DNA of 64,000 bases, taken from Hyperoodon ampullatus (lineage: Eukaryota; Chordata; Mammalia; Artiodactyla; Ziphiidae). The position numbers were made by a program, and so were the translations under genes. This document shows positions 1 through 14,800 of the stretch, in pieces. The notes under the pieces are model-generated. The model saw nothing but the letters and a program-made list of their open reading frames with translations. It was not told the DNA's origin and made no database searches. The stretch covers positions 204,105,654-204,169,653 of the forward strand of contig OX457056.1 of assembly GCA_949752795.1 (NCBI GenBank), written 5' to 3'. Positions within the stretch are counted from its first letter, which is position 1, and each line of letters begins with the position of its first letter.

Positions 1-1987
1 CTTTCTTGGACTTTGTGTCAAAACAAAAGCTGAGTAAGCTGAAATTTGGAATAATATCTTTAAGTTTATCAAATTGTGAGATACTTTGAAGAATCACAGG
101 TGGAAAGTATCTGTAAAGTCATTTGATTATAATGAATTTTTTCTTTTTTCCTGTAACTGTTCCATATTGTCATAGAATCTATTTGTGCTATTATTTACTA
201 TGAAAGATTGTCATTGTTTCAGAAGGAGGATTTACGTATTGTATTAGTGTGTCTTTTTCTTCCCCAATTAAGGTAATACTAAGAGAGCTTTTACATATTA
301 GCGGTTTTGAGAGATAATTTTATAATTTATTCTGTTCCTTTAGTGTAAGACGAGAATTCATCTTTTCATGATATGAAAGACCCCAGGACAATATTATGAT
401 CAGTTTTATTAGTTTTGGAACACACTAATATCAACCAAACTAGTGAATACATTTTCACTTTTGTTACATGTCCCAAGTACTCAGATTCATTGATTTTAAC
501 AATGAAATTATGCAGATAATGGAACATCATTTTGCTGAACTTGAGGATCTGCTTTAAACAGGATAGAATCAAATGTTAATAAATACAGTGCCTTCTATGA
601 TTTCTTTAGGTAAAGATGAATGAAATGGTATATAGCCTTTTGATGTGGCTACCATTTCTAAAAATTACTGTTTATTATGTTTTATGTAGAATTGCTTTAT
701 ATACCATGATGTATGACTTTACTGTATTAACTAAATGTTAATTTTCTTGAAACCATGAGTAGTTTTTATTAAGATGTTATTTTTTAATATCAGGTTAAAT
801 TTTAAAAATTTTGTAGGTAAGTATATGATTTAATTATAGATATATAGAAGTTTCTAGTTATTGTTACTGTTTTGGACTAGGAGAGGTTTAGCCAGAGAAC
901 ATGTTTGAGATAGTGATATGCATATTTTAAATAATTCTATTCTGTATTTTTTTCCTTATCGCTAAACTTCTTGCATTTGGGGAGTCTCTTCTTTTTCATG
1001 GTGATTTGGTTTCATGAGAGATTACTGATGGGAAATTTTAAATACACTATGTTAAATCAAAATCAGTCTCTTTCACAGACCATCAATGGCGTGTGGTGAT
1101 TTGGAATCTGGTTGCTTTTGGTGCTTCTACTTATAAACACGTGATCGTTTTTCGTAGTTGGATTACAGATCTATTGTTAGGTGGAATACATATCTAGGGT
1201 TTTGAAATGATTGAAAGAAGGAGCTCTAAAATACACTTCATTTTATAATTACTTTATTTGGTATAATAAATCATAGCATATAAACTTATTTTATGAGGGG
1301 TTATATTACTGATTTTAAAGCTGACAGTTGATTTTGGCTTAAATTATCAGCAAAGGAGAATGTTTTTCTAATCTAATCCCAAAATCATCAGATGTGTTCA
1401 TTTTTATCGCACCATATATAAAATACTTTATTATGAAAAAAGAAAACTTAGTATCCATTTGTCTCTCCTTTGTGTATTCTAATGCTTACTTTCCCTTTTG
1501 TTTTTCTTTTGATCTCATTAAGTGGATTTCATTTAGAATTATTTCATTGGTTTTATCAAGCCAATTATGAAATTTTGCAGATTTAGAAATGAGTGGCATT
1601 TGTTTTCTTTATATCCAATATTTCAAACAGTGTCAGTAGATATGTTTATAATTTTATGATCTTTCAAGGTCAGTTGAGTTTATCACCTTTAGTTCAGCGT
1701 TAGCGTTGCAAGTAATGCTTTACTGATTGTCTTTGGATCTAACGAGAGAATGATATGTAGGGATAATTAAGCAACTAATTTTCCTTGTATGGTGTAATGT
1801 CCCTTTCTGCACTGAGATTAAGCATGTTCTATCCTTTCATTCTTTTTCACCAAACTAACACCTATGCTAATGCATGTTGAAAGGAGCTTTTTAACAGCTT
1901 TATTTGACTTGTAGCTTGTCTGCTCTCATAAATGCTTGCTGTGGAGAAAGTGTTTTTCCCCACCTCCTGCATGCTTATACACTGTAG
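1..1987 (+). other. SLK: SLK intron 12 (3' part)
   Basis: AT-rich intron sequence. I saw no further SLK exon, RNA gene or clear recent repeat before the exon 13 acceptor at 1988, apart from the RBFOX-type motifs listed separately. Confidence 0.8.
1871..1973 (+). promoter_or_regulatory. Two RBFOX-type motifs upstream of SLK exon 13
   Basis: TGCATG occurs at 1871-1876 and 1968-1973, the second ending 14 nt before the exon 13 acceptor. RBFOX proteins bind UGCAUG; sites upstream of a cassette exon usually repress inclusion. The motifs are seen directly; regulation is inferred from known RBFOX behaviour. Confidence 0.55.
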
Positions 1988-2080
1988 GTTATAAATGAAG
2001 TGGAGAAAGCACCCAAAGAGCTGAGAAAAGAGCTCATGAAACGCAGGAAAGAGGAGCTTGCACAAAGCCAGCATGCTCAG
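1988..2080 (+). CDS. SLK: SLK exon 13, probable alternative cassette exon
   Basis: This exon is 93 bp, exactly 31 codons in phase 0-0, reading [18 protein letters not shown] and on to SQHAQ. Acceptor is ACTGTAG, donor GTAACA. Human SLK has a short isoform lacking 31 residues, and this exon is the matching in-frame cassette, reported as regulated in epithelial and muscle splicing programmes (from memory). It starts a Lys/Arg/Glu-rich helical stretch. A GCATG lies in the exon near its end (2071-2075) and TGCATG lies 14 nt before its start. Confidence 0.93.
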
Positions 2081-5000
2081 GTAACAGCAGCAGCTTAATG
2101 CTACTAAAAACAGAAAGTGGCAATATTCTCACAGCTCAGTAAACCATGGTTGAAAGGGTAAATTCTGTACTTATTATATGATGTTGACGTCTCCTTATAC
2201 AAAGGTTCCCAGGGCATTCTTTATGTAGTACTAAATTCACACTAATGGTGACATTTAAGTTGCTAACATGGAATTAAGTGAAATGTTTGGAAAGCTGACT
2301 CCAGATGAAATAAATGTGTATGTTAATATATAATCCACTGCATTCTTATTTTAATCATGATAAAAGCTTGTGTTTAAGTGGTAATGTCAATGGTTGATAG
2401 AAGATTTTTAGGGCAGAAAAATATAGAGGGTGAGTATATAAGCTTTATGCATACAAAAGGAATGCATATTTAAAAGGCCATTGATTCGGGAGCTCCCTTA
2501 TGGCCTGGTGGTTAGGATTCCGGGCTTTCACTGCTGTGGCTTGGGTTCCTTCCCTGGGTGGGGGAACTGAGATCCTGCAAGCCTGGTATATGGTAATGTT
2601 AAATGGTAGATCAAACACTTATTACTGTTAAACTCAACAGTATAAGCAACTTAAAACCAGATTTTAAATATTAAGTATGTTGTTTTTCTTTTTGATTCAG
2701 AATCCAGCAGTTACAGAAATAGACAGTTTTTACCTATATAAACCTGATTCTAGGTTATGATAAGGCCAATTGATGGGTGAATTCTCTACAAAATAGATAA
2801 ACTGGTATTTTCAACAGATTTTTCTAGAAGTATCTCACATGAGTATGAGGTCTTTTATACTTGGGATCACCTTTCTTTTAATTAAGCTTGCACTCAGCTG
2901 GGAGGCAAAGAGAGAAATGAGCTCAGTTTGTAGTTACAGATGTTAATGAAAGGAAGAAGAGACATGGATTATTTATTTGTTGCTTTAAATTTATCTTTTT
3001 AATGTGGGTTTTATGTAATTTAAAAAGTGGTTCCCAGACTTTTGAATTTTATAGATTCATGAAAAGAAACATAAAAGCAACGCAAACCTTTGGGAGGCAT
3101 GACAAATGGGTTGCCATTAAAAATTTTTTTGTTTTTGTCAAGGAAGGTTATTTGAAACTGCCATTTATTTGTCACCATCATTTCAAAAGAGAGATGATTT
3201 TAACACCATGAAAAATAAGGAAACGATCTCAGAATTTAAAATTTTAATAAAACTAGCCTATTTGAATACATTTAGTTGTTTTTTTCTTCCTGTGAGCCAA
3301 TGAAACATTTTGTCTTGGCCTGGTAGGGAAATTACTACAAGCACACCTCGTTTTATTGCTCTTCACTTTATTGCGCTTTTGCAGTATTGTGATTTTTACA
3401 AATTGAAGGTTCACGCAGCCCTGCATTGCGCAAATCTGTTAGCACCATTTTTCCAGCAGCTTTGCTCACTTCATGCCTCTGTGTCACATTTTGGTAATAC
3501 TCACAATATTTCAAACTTTTCCCTTTTTATATTTGGTATGATGATCTGTGATCTTTGATGTTACTACTACGACTTGCTGAAGGCTCAGGTGATGGTTAGC
3601 ATTTTTTAGCAATAAACTACTTTTTAATTAAGGTATGTAGTTTTTTTAGACATAATGCTATTGCACACTTTAATAGACTATAGTGTAAACATAGCTTATA
3701 TATTTGGTAAACCGAAAAATTCATGTGACTTGCTTTATTGCGGTGGTCTAGAGCCGAACCTACAGCATCTCCAAGGTGTGCCCGTAGTTAAGGTGATAAT
3801 AGCAAACACAGCATTTACTGTATGGCACATACTGTTCTAAATGCTTTACCTATATGAACTCATTTAACCTCACAACACAGGAGGTAGTTACTCATATTAC
3901 CCCCATTCTGCAGGTGAGGGAACTAAAGCACAGGAGGTTGAATGACTCTCCCACGTTCATGCATTTGGTTAGTGATAGAGCCCGAATTCTCATCTAGGCA
4001 AGTTTGGCTCCATGTTTCATACACTGAACCACCGCATCATACTGCCTCTTGTATTTAAGCTACCCCTTCTGTGCCTAATCTAAATTATTGGCTTGGCCCA
4101 GTGGTTGTTGGCCATGTCTTATTAATAGGTGAAGAGGAAGTCCTTGCTGGCCACACATCAAGTTTTGGGTAATTTGGACTTCAAACCAGAAGATAACAAT
4201 TTGGTTTTGCCTTGTAAAGGAATGTAAAGTTTTTAATTCCAAAAGGTAATATGTCAGACTCTAGAGTTGAAATTGAGAATTTAGTGTTGAATGGTAAGTG
4301 ATCCAATGCTTTAATAAAACTTTGTTGGTGATTTTTCATATAATTTGAGGGGCTAGCCTGTATTTTCCAACTAAAGCTGAAAGAAGTAGTAAATTTCTCT
4401 CTGTAAATTTAATGAAGAATTTAGTAATCAAACAAATTTCAAAAGTATTTCTATTTAGCTACCACTTTTGATGAAGATGTTAACACATGATAACTTGAGT
4501 CTAATATTTTAAACTTTTTAAAGAGTTTATGAATAATAGCCATATGGTCGTGGAACTAGAATGTATTTGATCATCTAGTCCAGTGGTTTTCAAACTGTAC
4601 TCTCAGGAGCTCTTGAGTTTGGAAGAAGCATCTCGAGAATCCTTCAAAAAGTGAGGACAGTAGGGCTCTGGGCCCCTGCTTCCAGAGCAGGACCACTTTT
4701 TATCTGTTTTATAAACTGAGATTGTTTTGGTGAGTTTTTTAAAAAGAGAGTTCAACTGGTTTAAAAACAATGGCAGCAAATTAGAGTTTGGAAACCACTG
4801 ATCTAGTTCAAATCCTTCATTTTACAGATGAGAAAGAGACCCCTTTGTTAAGTGACTTGTTCCAGGCCTCAGGAAACTCTGCGTTTGTATAATTATTCTT
4901 TCCATTTACAAAAAGTCATTCAGCTCTATTCTTACCTGGGAAGTGCGTTGTATTCTGATCCACAGGGCGTTGCTCAGGTCATGATTCAGTCTTTTCAGTT

Positions 5001-5830
5001 GTCATCTTGTGCAGTCTTCAACGCCCAAATGCAGGACGTAAGTCCCGCGTGCCTTGTAGGAGGGTGCCTTTTTCTGTTTTACCTGCTTTTTCTTTGGCTC
5101 ACATGTGCCTTTTCACTGTTAGCTTCATTTGTTGTAAATCCAGAAGATTGATAGATGATAATGTCAGTGATGACAGTAGTAATAACCTGACATGAACTTT
5201 ATAGTACAGTATTCTTTGAAGAGTTCACATTTGATTCTCATTGCCAACCCCAAATATAGGGATGGAGTGTATCTGTTTTACAGATGAGGAAATCGAGGCA
5301 CAGAAGACTAAGTGATTTGCCTAAAGTCACAAAAGAGATTAGTGGTAGAGCTGGAACTAGAACACTTCTACAGTGTTCTTTTTTCTGTCTACACCACCAC
5401 AAATTTTAATCTGAGATTTTCATCTTTTTCAAGAAATATCTTCTCAATAGTATTTTATGAACTTTGCACATGTGAGAAATTGAATGCTGTGGTTAGATTT
5501 TTATCTTCGTGTGAAGTGACATTTTGATTGCATATATGTTTATGTAGATGTTTTAATTATGGATATGGTCAGAAAAGCCATGTTAAAAGTGGTGATTTTA
5601 GTTCCATTTAGTTTTCACTGTTCAAATTGTCCATAATGAATGGTGGGTTGCTATTCTCCATGTTGCAGTTTTAAATTAAGTCTGGAATTCCAGGCTGTAT
5701 TCTTTCTCACAGTTTCTATAGGGAAATGACTAGCTTATTTAACACTGTAATATTTGTTTGTGATGTTTGATATACACAACTGGAGTAGATAGAATACAGC
5801 TTGATTTCAACCACTCCTTCCCCTGCCCCG

Positions 5831-5864
<34 letters not shown>

Positions 5865-8800
5865 TATTATTGTCAGCCATTGGACTCTATAGTTTTCTAA
5901 AAGAGTAGTCAAAATGTTAATTATTTTTTGACGAGAGGGAGAAATTATGAATTATGAACACTTTTCTGATCATTACCATTTTTAGCTTTTAAGTTAAAAT
6001 GACCAGATGCTGTACAAATAGCGCCACGTATCATAACCCTTTCTTATAGTTTTCTAGAACCCAAAGCTGTATTTTTAACGTTCACAGTTATCTGACTAAT
6101 AGGATAAAATTCCTTATCAGAATTAAAACTTGTACATTTAAAGAACACTCATTTTACAATTTCTGTGTCCATTTTGAAATTGTTACTCTTAGTGATCAAA
6201 TTGATCTGTTATTTTTTTAAATGAGTTTAATTTGTGCAGTGTTTTTGGAATGTAAGATCACTTTTCTTTTAGATCCTAAGAGTAATTTCTAATTACAGAT
6301 TCCACTGTGAATGTATTATACTTGGCTTTTGAAGTTAGGAAATTTAATGAAAGCTCAGTGATATTAAATTTTCATTTCTTTTGTGGTAATAAAATATATT
6401 AATTAGTGTGTAAGGGACCTTTCTGGTAGTTTTTGGCTTTAATATAAAAAAAATCAAATGTGCAGTATTCTTGACTATGTAATCATCCACACTCTGCTTG
6501 ATTATTCAGGTCCATAGCTCTGTAAGGCAGCTGGTGTCTTTGCAAACTCTGATGGTTAGGAAACACTTCCATACGTTGCTAGGCTTGACCTGTTGATCTT
6601 TATTTATCTTCTGGAGCAGCACAGTGCTAGTTCTGCCCGCTTCTACATAACAGTCTTAGCTCCTTTTTCCTCTCATGTCCTGGCCGCTTCAGGGCATGCT
6701 TTTGTAGTTCCTTGTCATTCATTTTGAGTCTTGATTTCTGGACCCTTATTCCTTGCTTTGAGTTCTCTGTGGTTTACTTTTGAACTTTTCAAAGTATGTT
6801 ACTAAGGGAAGGGACCCACTACTCTTTATATGGGCTGACAGATAAAACCAATTTGGGACCAATAGAGTGGAAATTCCTTGAAGGCAGTACTGTCTTTTAT
6901 TAATTTTAGTAACCCTGTAAGTAGTACAGTCCCCAGCATTTACTAAGTGCCTAATAAAGGTTTTCTTTGACCTGAACTCTTATCTTGCTTAATTTAGACA
7001 TAAATATAATAATATGACCAAAAACTGCATTGACAAGAAATCACGTTCACTTTTTTAGTGGCACTGGCTTATACAGCTGACCCTTGAACACCTCAGGTAT
7101 TGGGGTGCTGACCTTCTGCACAATTGAAAATTCACATATAACTTTACAGTTGGCCCTCCGCATCCGTGGTTCCACATCTGGACATTCATCCAACCATAGA
7201 ATGTGTAGTACTGCAGTACATACTTAGTGAAAAACTCCACGTTTAAGTGGACCCACACAGTTCAAACCTGTGTTGTTCAAGGGTCCACTGTATTTACCTT
7301 TTTTAGTTTCATATAAATATTTATTTGCCCCATCTTTTACACTTGATTTTTTTGATAAATATAAATGTAATATTTTTATTTATGATAATTTGGACCCATT
7401 ATTTCTGTCCACACAGATATTTTTTAAAAGTTCTTTATGCAAACTAGTGGTAAAAATGTTGAACAAAAGAAAACTTTTGATATATCTGCAGGTTATATTG
7501 TTTATTAAACAAGTTTGCATATAGAAATTTTACAATGAAATTAGAGAATCAATTTAATTTTTATTACAAATGATATTTACTGTAGGAAAAGAGAAGCTTG
7601 ACAACTTACTTTGTTATAACTGCTTATAAGATAGGATGGAGATTTTTGCACCTCTTTAAATAAAACTCAAAAGCCTTATTCTAGATAGTTGAATTTAAAT
7701 ATTCATTGAGTTTTTATTTTTTTCTTTGCTGTGATAAAGTGATGTAGGTGACTGTAGTCAAGTTGGCAATTGTAATTTTTTTTGTATAAATTTGCTCAGC
7801 ATTTATTATACCTACGGAACTGACAATGTGTGTGCTATTTTTTTTTTAACGACATATAAGTACATTTCCTGTCCCCAGTACATAAGACCACAGCTCAATA
7901 AATACAAAAGTACATGTTATTCCACTTGCACCTGGCAATTGTATTTTATGGAGACAGTTTATTAGTCTTTCTGCTACTGTATATTTGTATTTATGCTAAA
8001 ATACAAATCATGATGTAGATAAGACAGCAGCATTTGTGACAACAAACTAACAGGATGTCATGGATGGTAAGACCTGATTCTCACCTCCAGAGAAACAGTA
8101 GTAAGACAAGCATCCTGAGGAACACTGCTGACTCACTCTTTGTGCACTGAAGACCAGGCTGGTAGTGATCCAGATCCTGCCAGACTCTGTCCAAGGCCTA
8201 AAAAATAGTTCCAAAATGGATCTTGAGGTTTTACATCTCTTAGATGTGCAAGAGGAGGGATTATAGGTGAAGTGCTGCTGTTCAACCCTAAATGTCTAAG
8301 TCTGTGCTCAAATTGATCAGAATACCCTTGAGCTAATCACAAACTGCTATAACAGCCAAGAGAGGGATGGAGAGCCAAACGTTTACTGGCAAAATTTGCA
8401 TTTCTTCAATTTGAGTATGGTTCCTTTCCTTCTGCAAATGTATAATCTAGCATAATGACCATAAGTCACTTTAACGTTTCCTTTCCTTACACAGTAATTG
8501 AAGGATTTTTTTTGAAAGTATAAGTTTGGCATTTGGGCAAAAATGGTATATACTCAGTAAATACTGTTGAATGAATGAGTGAATCCCTTACATGTTGGTA
8601 GAATTCTCTGATTATAAGCAATTTTGTTTGTAGAGTCATAAAATGTAATTCATTTTCCTATTTCTAGTTCACATTTCTCTAGCAATGCATTATTTCTCAT
8701 TAAATCCTTAAAGTATTGTTCTTTTTAGGCACAGGCTAAAGATACAGAAACTGTCTTTCTCTGTTAGTGTAGCCATGGTATGGCTTCCTAACTCTTTATT

Positions 8801-11800
8801 AATAGAAAAATAGAGAGTTTAAAATCCCGATATCGATATCTGTTTTTCTTGTTTGCTCTTTATTGCCTCTCTTCCTGAAAGACATTTCTTGTTTGTTCTT
8901 GTTTTGTCCACACTCTAGTGAAATGAATAGTCAGTTTTAGAAACTGTAAATTTATTTTTTTCCCAAAGATGTAGGGCATTTTAATTATGAGTGGTGTTTT
9001 TGTATGTGTTATTCTTAATAGTGAGTTTAGAATATTATGTATTCTAGTACTTTCTTTCTGGTCTTGAATTGGGTGACTAATACATTTATGTTATGTCTAT
9101 ACTATATAATTTTGATGATTTTTAAATCTAGTTGACTTTAGAAACTTGGTTCAGAAATCTTGTTAATCACTAATATATACAGAGGTATAGATAAATGGAT
9201 GTTTTGCTCAGTAGATACTTATTAACTGATGGTTAACTATGTCTAATAGGAACAAGAGTTTGTTCAGAAGCAACAACAAGAATTAGATGGCTCTCTGAAA
9301 AAGATCATCCAACAGCAGAAGGCAGAGTTAGCCAATATTGAAAGAGAGTGCCTGAATAACAAACAACAGCTCATGAGAGGTATATGAAATTATGCAGCAT
9401 ATGTGTATATATATCTCAAAACATTGCAGAGATATACCTTGGAAATTATTTGAATGTTTTCTGTTGCTAGAGTGGTAGAGGGAAAGATGAAGCAACTTAA
9501 AGTAAATAAGAGGAAAATACTTTATAAAATTAAGAAATACTGCAAGATACAGAATTCCTTTAAGGCAATAGAAGTGAACATAAACATATAATCCTTAAAA
9601 CATCTTTTTTGTCCAGATGATGGTAGAAATATACCTGAATAATTTTATATACTCATTATGCCTTACAATGTTGGTATACTTAAACTGGCTACATGATAGA
9701 ATGGAATTTTAAGCACTTATTTCCCCTAACAAATACCTTATATTTTTTTTCTTTCTCACTAAGATGATTAAATGGAATTTTGGTGTTGTGGGTAGGGCAT
9801 TCTCTGTTTACAGGACATCAGAGCAGAACGGAAAGTGGTAATGGATATTATCTTTATGTTGGTAATATTCCATTTATAGCTCAGAATGTCCGTGTGTATT
9901 AATTAGTGTATTAGAACACTTGTATGTAAATATTAAAATGAAGACCAAAGTACATTAGTAAAAAGAGCAAAGTTGCATTTTGAAATTGCTTTCTTCTTCT
10001 AGCTAGAGAAGCTGCGATTTGGGAGCTTGAAGAACGACACTTACAAGAAAAACACCAGCTGCTCAAACAGCAACTTAAAGATCAGTATTTTATGCAAAGA
10101 CATCAGCTACTTAAGCGCCATGAGAAGGTTAATGAAAGGAAAATTTGTTCACTTTTTTGTTCATTTTAAAGTTTGCAGAGCTATTTATTTTTGAAACATA
10201 TTTTTTTACAGGATAAAGTTTAGATTTCCTTTCTTTTATCCTAAAATTTCTTTGAAATTTGGAGTAGTTAATTGTATGTTGGTCATGACTGCAAACTCTT
10301 TTCTACAAATTCCAAGGAAGGTAACTAATTACAATGCTTAAAGACCTCTTATACATTATAATCTTCATCTTGTCTCTCAGAGTTAGCTATTTTGGCTCTA
10401 TTTATGGTTCAGGTATCTTAAAAATGTGGACTCCCTATTCTTAGTATCGAGAGTCAATATAAATCTCTCATTACTAATAGCTTATTTTTCTTATAAATTA
10501 TTTTTTGCCTAATATTTTGCTGGTTGGTATGCAACAAGGGAGAGAGTAATTTGGGGAAGCAACAGCAAAATGACATGTTTGAGCATACGTGTGGGTACTG
10601 AGTATTAAATTATGTCTACATCACTGGACTCTGAAACTTTCATAGGAAACAGAACAAATGCAGCGTTACAATCAACGACTTATTGAGGAGTTGAAAAACA
10701 GACAGACTCAAGAAAGAGCAAGACTGCCTAAGATTCAGCGCAGTGAAGCCAAGACTCGCATGGCCATGTTTAAGAAGAGTTTGAGAATTAACCCAACAGC
10801 AACACCAGATCAGGATCGTGACAAAATTAAACAAGTAAATAAGCAAATTACTCTCTTTAAGTTTAAAAATTTTGAATGGCCTTTAGAAGTACCACATAAT
10901 TGTGCTGTAAACATTTGGAGCTACCTTGGGCTCATTGATGTTCACCATGGCTCTGTACACATATGGCATATACCAACTCAGTCTCCCTCAGGTGCTGGCC
11001 ACGGAGAGCTACTCTCTTCCACGCCCCACACCAGATCCAGGGCTAGGCTGGTCCTAAGACCAGCCCTGGGAATAAGATGACTTGACCAACTTTTCAGTCA
11101 AACGTGTGGCCTCACTATACTTCTACAGTCACAGATCCCACACGCAAATTAACTGAGGTCACTAAGCAGGTAGGAGGAACAAGGTTTTAATCAGAAGTCT
11201 CTCTCCACCTCCCTACACCCCACCAAAGCCATGACGTAGACTCCAGCTTTGAGTCCCAGCATATTATTACTTGCAGCTTTAGTTTATTGTACTTTAAGCT
11301 TTGTTACATTCCTTAATTACACCTTTGGAAGATGCAGAAATTACATTACTTGTTAACCATATTTATCTTTTGTTTTTCTTATTTATAGTTTGCTTCTCAA
11401 GAAGAAAAGAGGCAGAAAAATGAGAGACTGGCTCAGCATCAAAAACATGAAAATCAAATGCGGGATCTTCAGTTGCAGTGTGAAGCCAATGTCCGAGAAC
11501 TGCATCAGCTGCAGGTTAGCTGCAGAAGCATGAATGCAAAGCTGGTAGTAGATGCACAGTACAGGTGGCTGGTTTTGAGGAAATAATAGCTACTCAGAGT
11601 AAGCTGCACATTGCTTGTGAAGATGCTTGGATTTAAAGGTTTTCTTTCCTCTCTAGACCCAAAGGAAGATCAGTTTAGTATCGCAGGCACTTGTTTAGAA
11701 CTTACACAGCCGTGATTAGTATAAACATGAAGCTAATTTATGATATAAGAAGTTGCGTCTTTCAAAAGTACTATTGAGAATTTTTAGTGTATTTTGCAAA

Positions 11801-14800
11801 GAAGATGAACGAAGTTTTAAAAATGATGTAGGCATTTTTGTTATCATTCTGAATTTAAAATTTCTTTTTATTTAGGGAGAAATAGTTCATTTTCTTCAAG
11901 GTTTTTGAAAAAGGTGATAAATACATGAGAATTCTTTTCCTAAGGAATTTAAACATTACTTTAGAGAGGACTGTTTTTGAACCTTACCTGGGGTATGCAG
12001 CTCTCTAATATATATAAAATAATATAATATAATGTATTGTAATGTAATATAATTTCTAAAATGTTTACAGTTTCAGAGTAGTGTATACATTGTGGATATG
12101 CTACATATTTGCTTAATTTACTAGAGTGGAATGGTTTCTAACCCCATGTTCTGGTACGATTGGGTAAAATGCTTGCAAGTTGCCCTCTGAAGTGTCAGTT
12201 TTGTGAGAACCTTCTTTGAAGGAAAATCAGGATCAAACTAGTTCTTTCTATTCAAGTTCTTTTCATATGGATAACAGATCTAGCCTCTAAACTTGCAAAA
12301 ATGAAGTTATGACTCTTCATAGTTCTTGGCCTTTGGTTGTTAGAGGAGAATTTCAACCTCAGTAATAGCTTTATGTTTAATGAATACTTTATTATTTTGG
12401 AAGATAATTGTATTTGTGAAAAATTGCTAACTTGATCTGAAATTTTTTAAATCCAAACTTTATTTTCAGAATGAAAAATGCCACCTCTTGGTTGAGCATG
12501 AGACTCAGAAACTAAAGGAGTTAGATGAGGAACACAGCCAAGAATTAAAGGAATGGAGAGAGAAATTGAGACCTAGGAAAAAGGTAATTTTAAAAGCTTT
12601 AATTAAAATATGCTTGCATTCATCCATCCCTCCATCCTCCCAGCTATTGGCTCTTGACCTAATATGTGTCAGGAACAGTGTCAGGGACAGGAGACACAGA
12701 GGTGAAGAGTCAAAGTCCCTGTCCCCGAAAGGTTCCGAATCTAGTGGACAAGCCGTGGCAGATCAGTAGCAGCATTTGTCTGAAGGAGGTAAGCACAAGA
12801 TACAGGGCAGAGGAGCACAGTGTGCCAGCGAAGGAGGAGGAGTGCTTAAGTCTGCGCAGGGAAGTCCGGAAGGGTCAGAGAGGAGACGCCGTGTACGCCA
12901 AGTGGGGCTTGATAGATGAGCAAGAGCTTGCTAGGAGGACAGACAGATTGGAGTGGAATGGGGCAATTTAAGTACAGAAAAGAGAATGAGTGAAAATAAT
13001 GTGTACAGGAATCATAAGTAGCTCCCTATCATTGTAGCATTAGAGGGAGTGTGTGCCTGTGTGTAGGCATTAGGGAGGGAGAGAGGGAAGGGATGACAGC
13101 TTTGTCTGGATGAGTCGACTGGAGCCAGATTACACGGCCCTTATGTGCTGTGTTAATTGACAATTTAGTAAAATAGGGTTGGCTTCCTACCCCGCGCCAG
13201 CCAGCCAGCCAGCTATCTTCTTTGTTTGCACTTGACTCCCTGCTAGCCTGGTCCAACTGGTCAACCATTTCAACTCTGTCTTTGCTATTATTGCGTGATT
13301 CTCTCTCTTTGCCAACTGTCAAACTTAAACCTTTATTTTCTCTTGGGCTTCCTGCCTGCTATACATTTCAAGCATTCACCCAATGGGTTAATCAAGGAAA
13401 TATGTATTTAGCACCTACCATGTGCTAATAGTGTGGCTTTTTAACTTGAATTTTGTTTTTTGCTACATTTTTGAATAGGTAGTTCATTCACGTGTTTCTG
13501 AATTCAAAGGGTACACAGAGGGGGTGAAAGTGAGAAGTCCCTTCTCCAGTTCCTCCTTTCACCCTTTGCAGTCTAGCTTTCGCCTCAAATTCCTCCCCAG
13601 TTGAATTGGTTGACAGTGGTCACCAGTGGCATCATCTACCTGTTCTTCTTAAAAATCTTCTTCAAATTTTCTTCTCACCTGACTTTTGTGACATACTCTC
13701 TTCTTTCTCTGTGCTCTTTATCACCTTTCTTTGTCATCTAGTCACCGGAAATGTAGACATTTTCCAGTTTTACACTCTTACCTCTGCTCTTTATCTTGAT
13801 GATCTTGTAGATTGTCATGGCTTCAGCTGTTGCATATTTAAGGACAATTCCAAAACTTGTATAGAACATGAATTATAGTCATACAGGTCTGGGTTCAGAT
13901 CTCAGTGCTGACACTGATTAATTTTGTCTCTTAACACTTCTGAGCCCAGTTCTCCTCATTTGTAAAATGAGGATGTTACTACCTCCCTAATTGGGGTTGT
14001 TAAGACAGTTAACAGAAGTGATGTGTGTACAGTACTTGTCCCAGTACTTGAGATGTGGTCAGGATCCAATGAATGGTTGTTATGGTTATTATTTTATTGT
14101 TTTTATTATCGGTTCATGCTCTCAGCTCTCATTTTCCATATGGATGTTCCATTCCTCCTCATTTCATTCATTCTGTCCCATTATCATCTCATCAAAGGTT
14201 TCTTTTTCTGATGACTGCATATAAAATATAGCTTCAATGCCTACCTCGAACACTCTCTATCCCCTCAACCTTTCTTTGTTTTTCTTCATAATATTCATCA
14301 CCACCAGACACACTTCTTTATTGTGTGTCTTCTCCCACCAGAATGTAAGCTCCTTGAAAGCGGGGACATTATCTCGTTGTTCACTGATATATACCCAGCT
14401 TCTGGAACAATTCCTGCACATTGTAAATGATCAGTACATACCTGTTGAATGTTGTTGAACATTGACTAAAGATTGTAAACTCAGTGGAGATAAAACTAAA
14501 CTCAACCTCTTTTTTCCTTCATCTCCATCTCATCTTTCCCCCTCTCTCCAGTCCTACCCACCATCAGGTGTTCTTCCTAACATTCCTGTTCTCTTAACTG
14601 ACATCTAGGCTAGAAACCTGAATTACCTTTCATTTCCATCACACCCCACATTCAATCAGATGACAAATAATTTTGACTCTTATTTCATAATATTTCTCTT
14701 TCCCTTTACTGTCTTCCTACTCTTTGCTTAAAATTGTTCAGTAATGTCCTAATGGTCCTTCTGGTCTCTTGTTCCCTTTCCTCCTACTTGCTTGCCATCA

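Larger units (their letters stand above)
2081..9249 (+). other. SLK: SLK intron 13 (7.2 kb)
   Basis: Large AT-rich intron downstream of the cassette exon. It contains a CHR-1-like SINE, two Tigger-class DNA transposon remnants, MIRs and a TTTA microsatellite (listed separately). The stretch 7,900-8,420 is less AT-rich and may be an old interspersed repeat that I cannot name. No other coding sequence was recognised. Confidence 0.8.
9380..12469 (+). other. SLK: SLK introns 14-17
   Basis: Four short introns (623, 518, 554 and 955 bp) between exons 14 and 18. They are AT-rich. The 10,880-11,170 part is more GC-rich and may be an old repeat remnant. No other features were seen. Confidence 0.75.

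Noticed and set aside
10835..11080. Open frame continuing after SLK exon 16
   Set aside because: Exon 16 has a good donor, the next exon resumes the conserved SLK protein, and the extension is not SLK-like. Intron retention was not supported.
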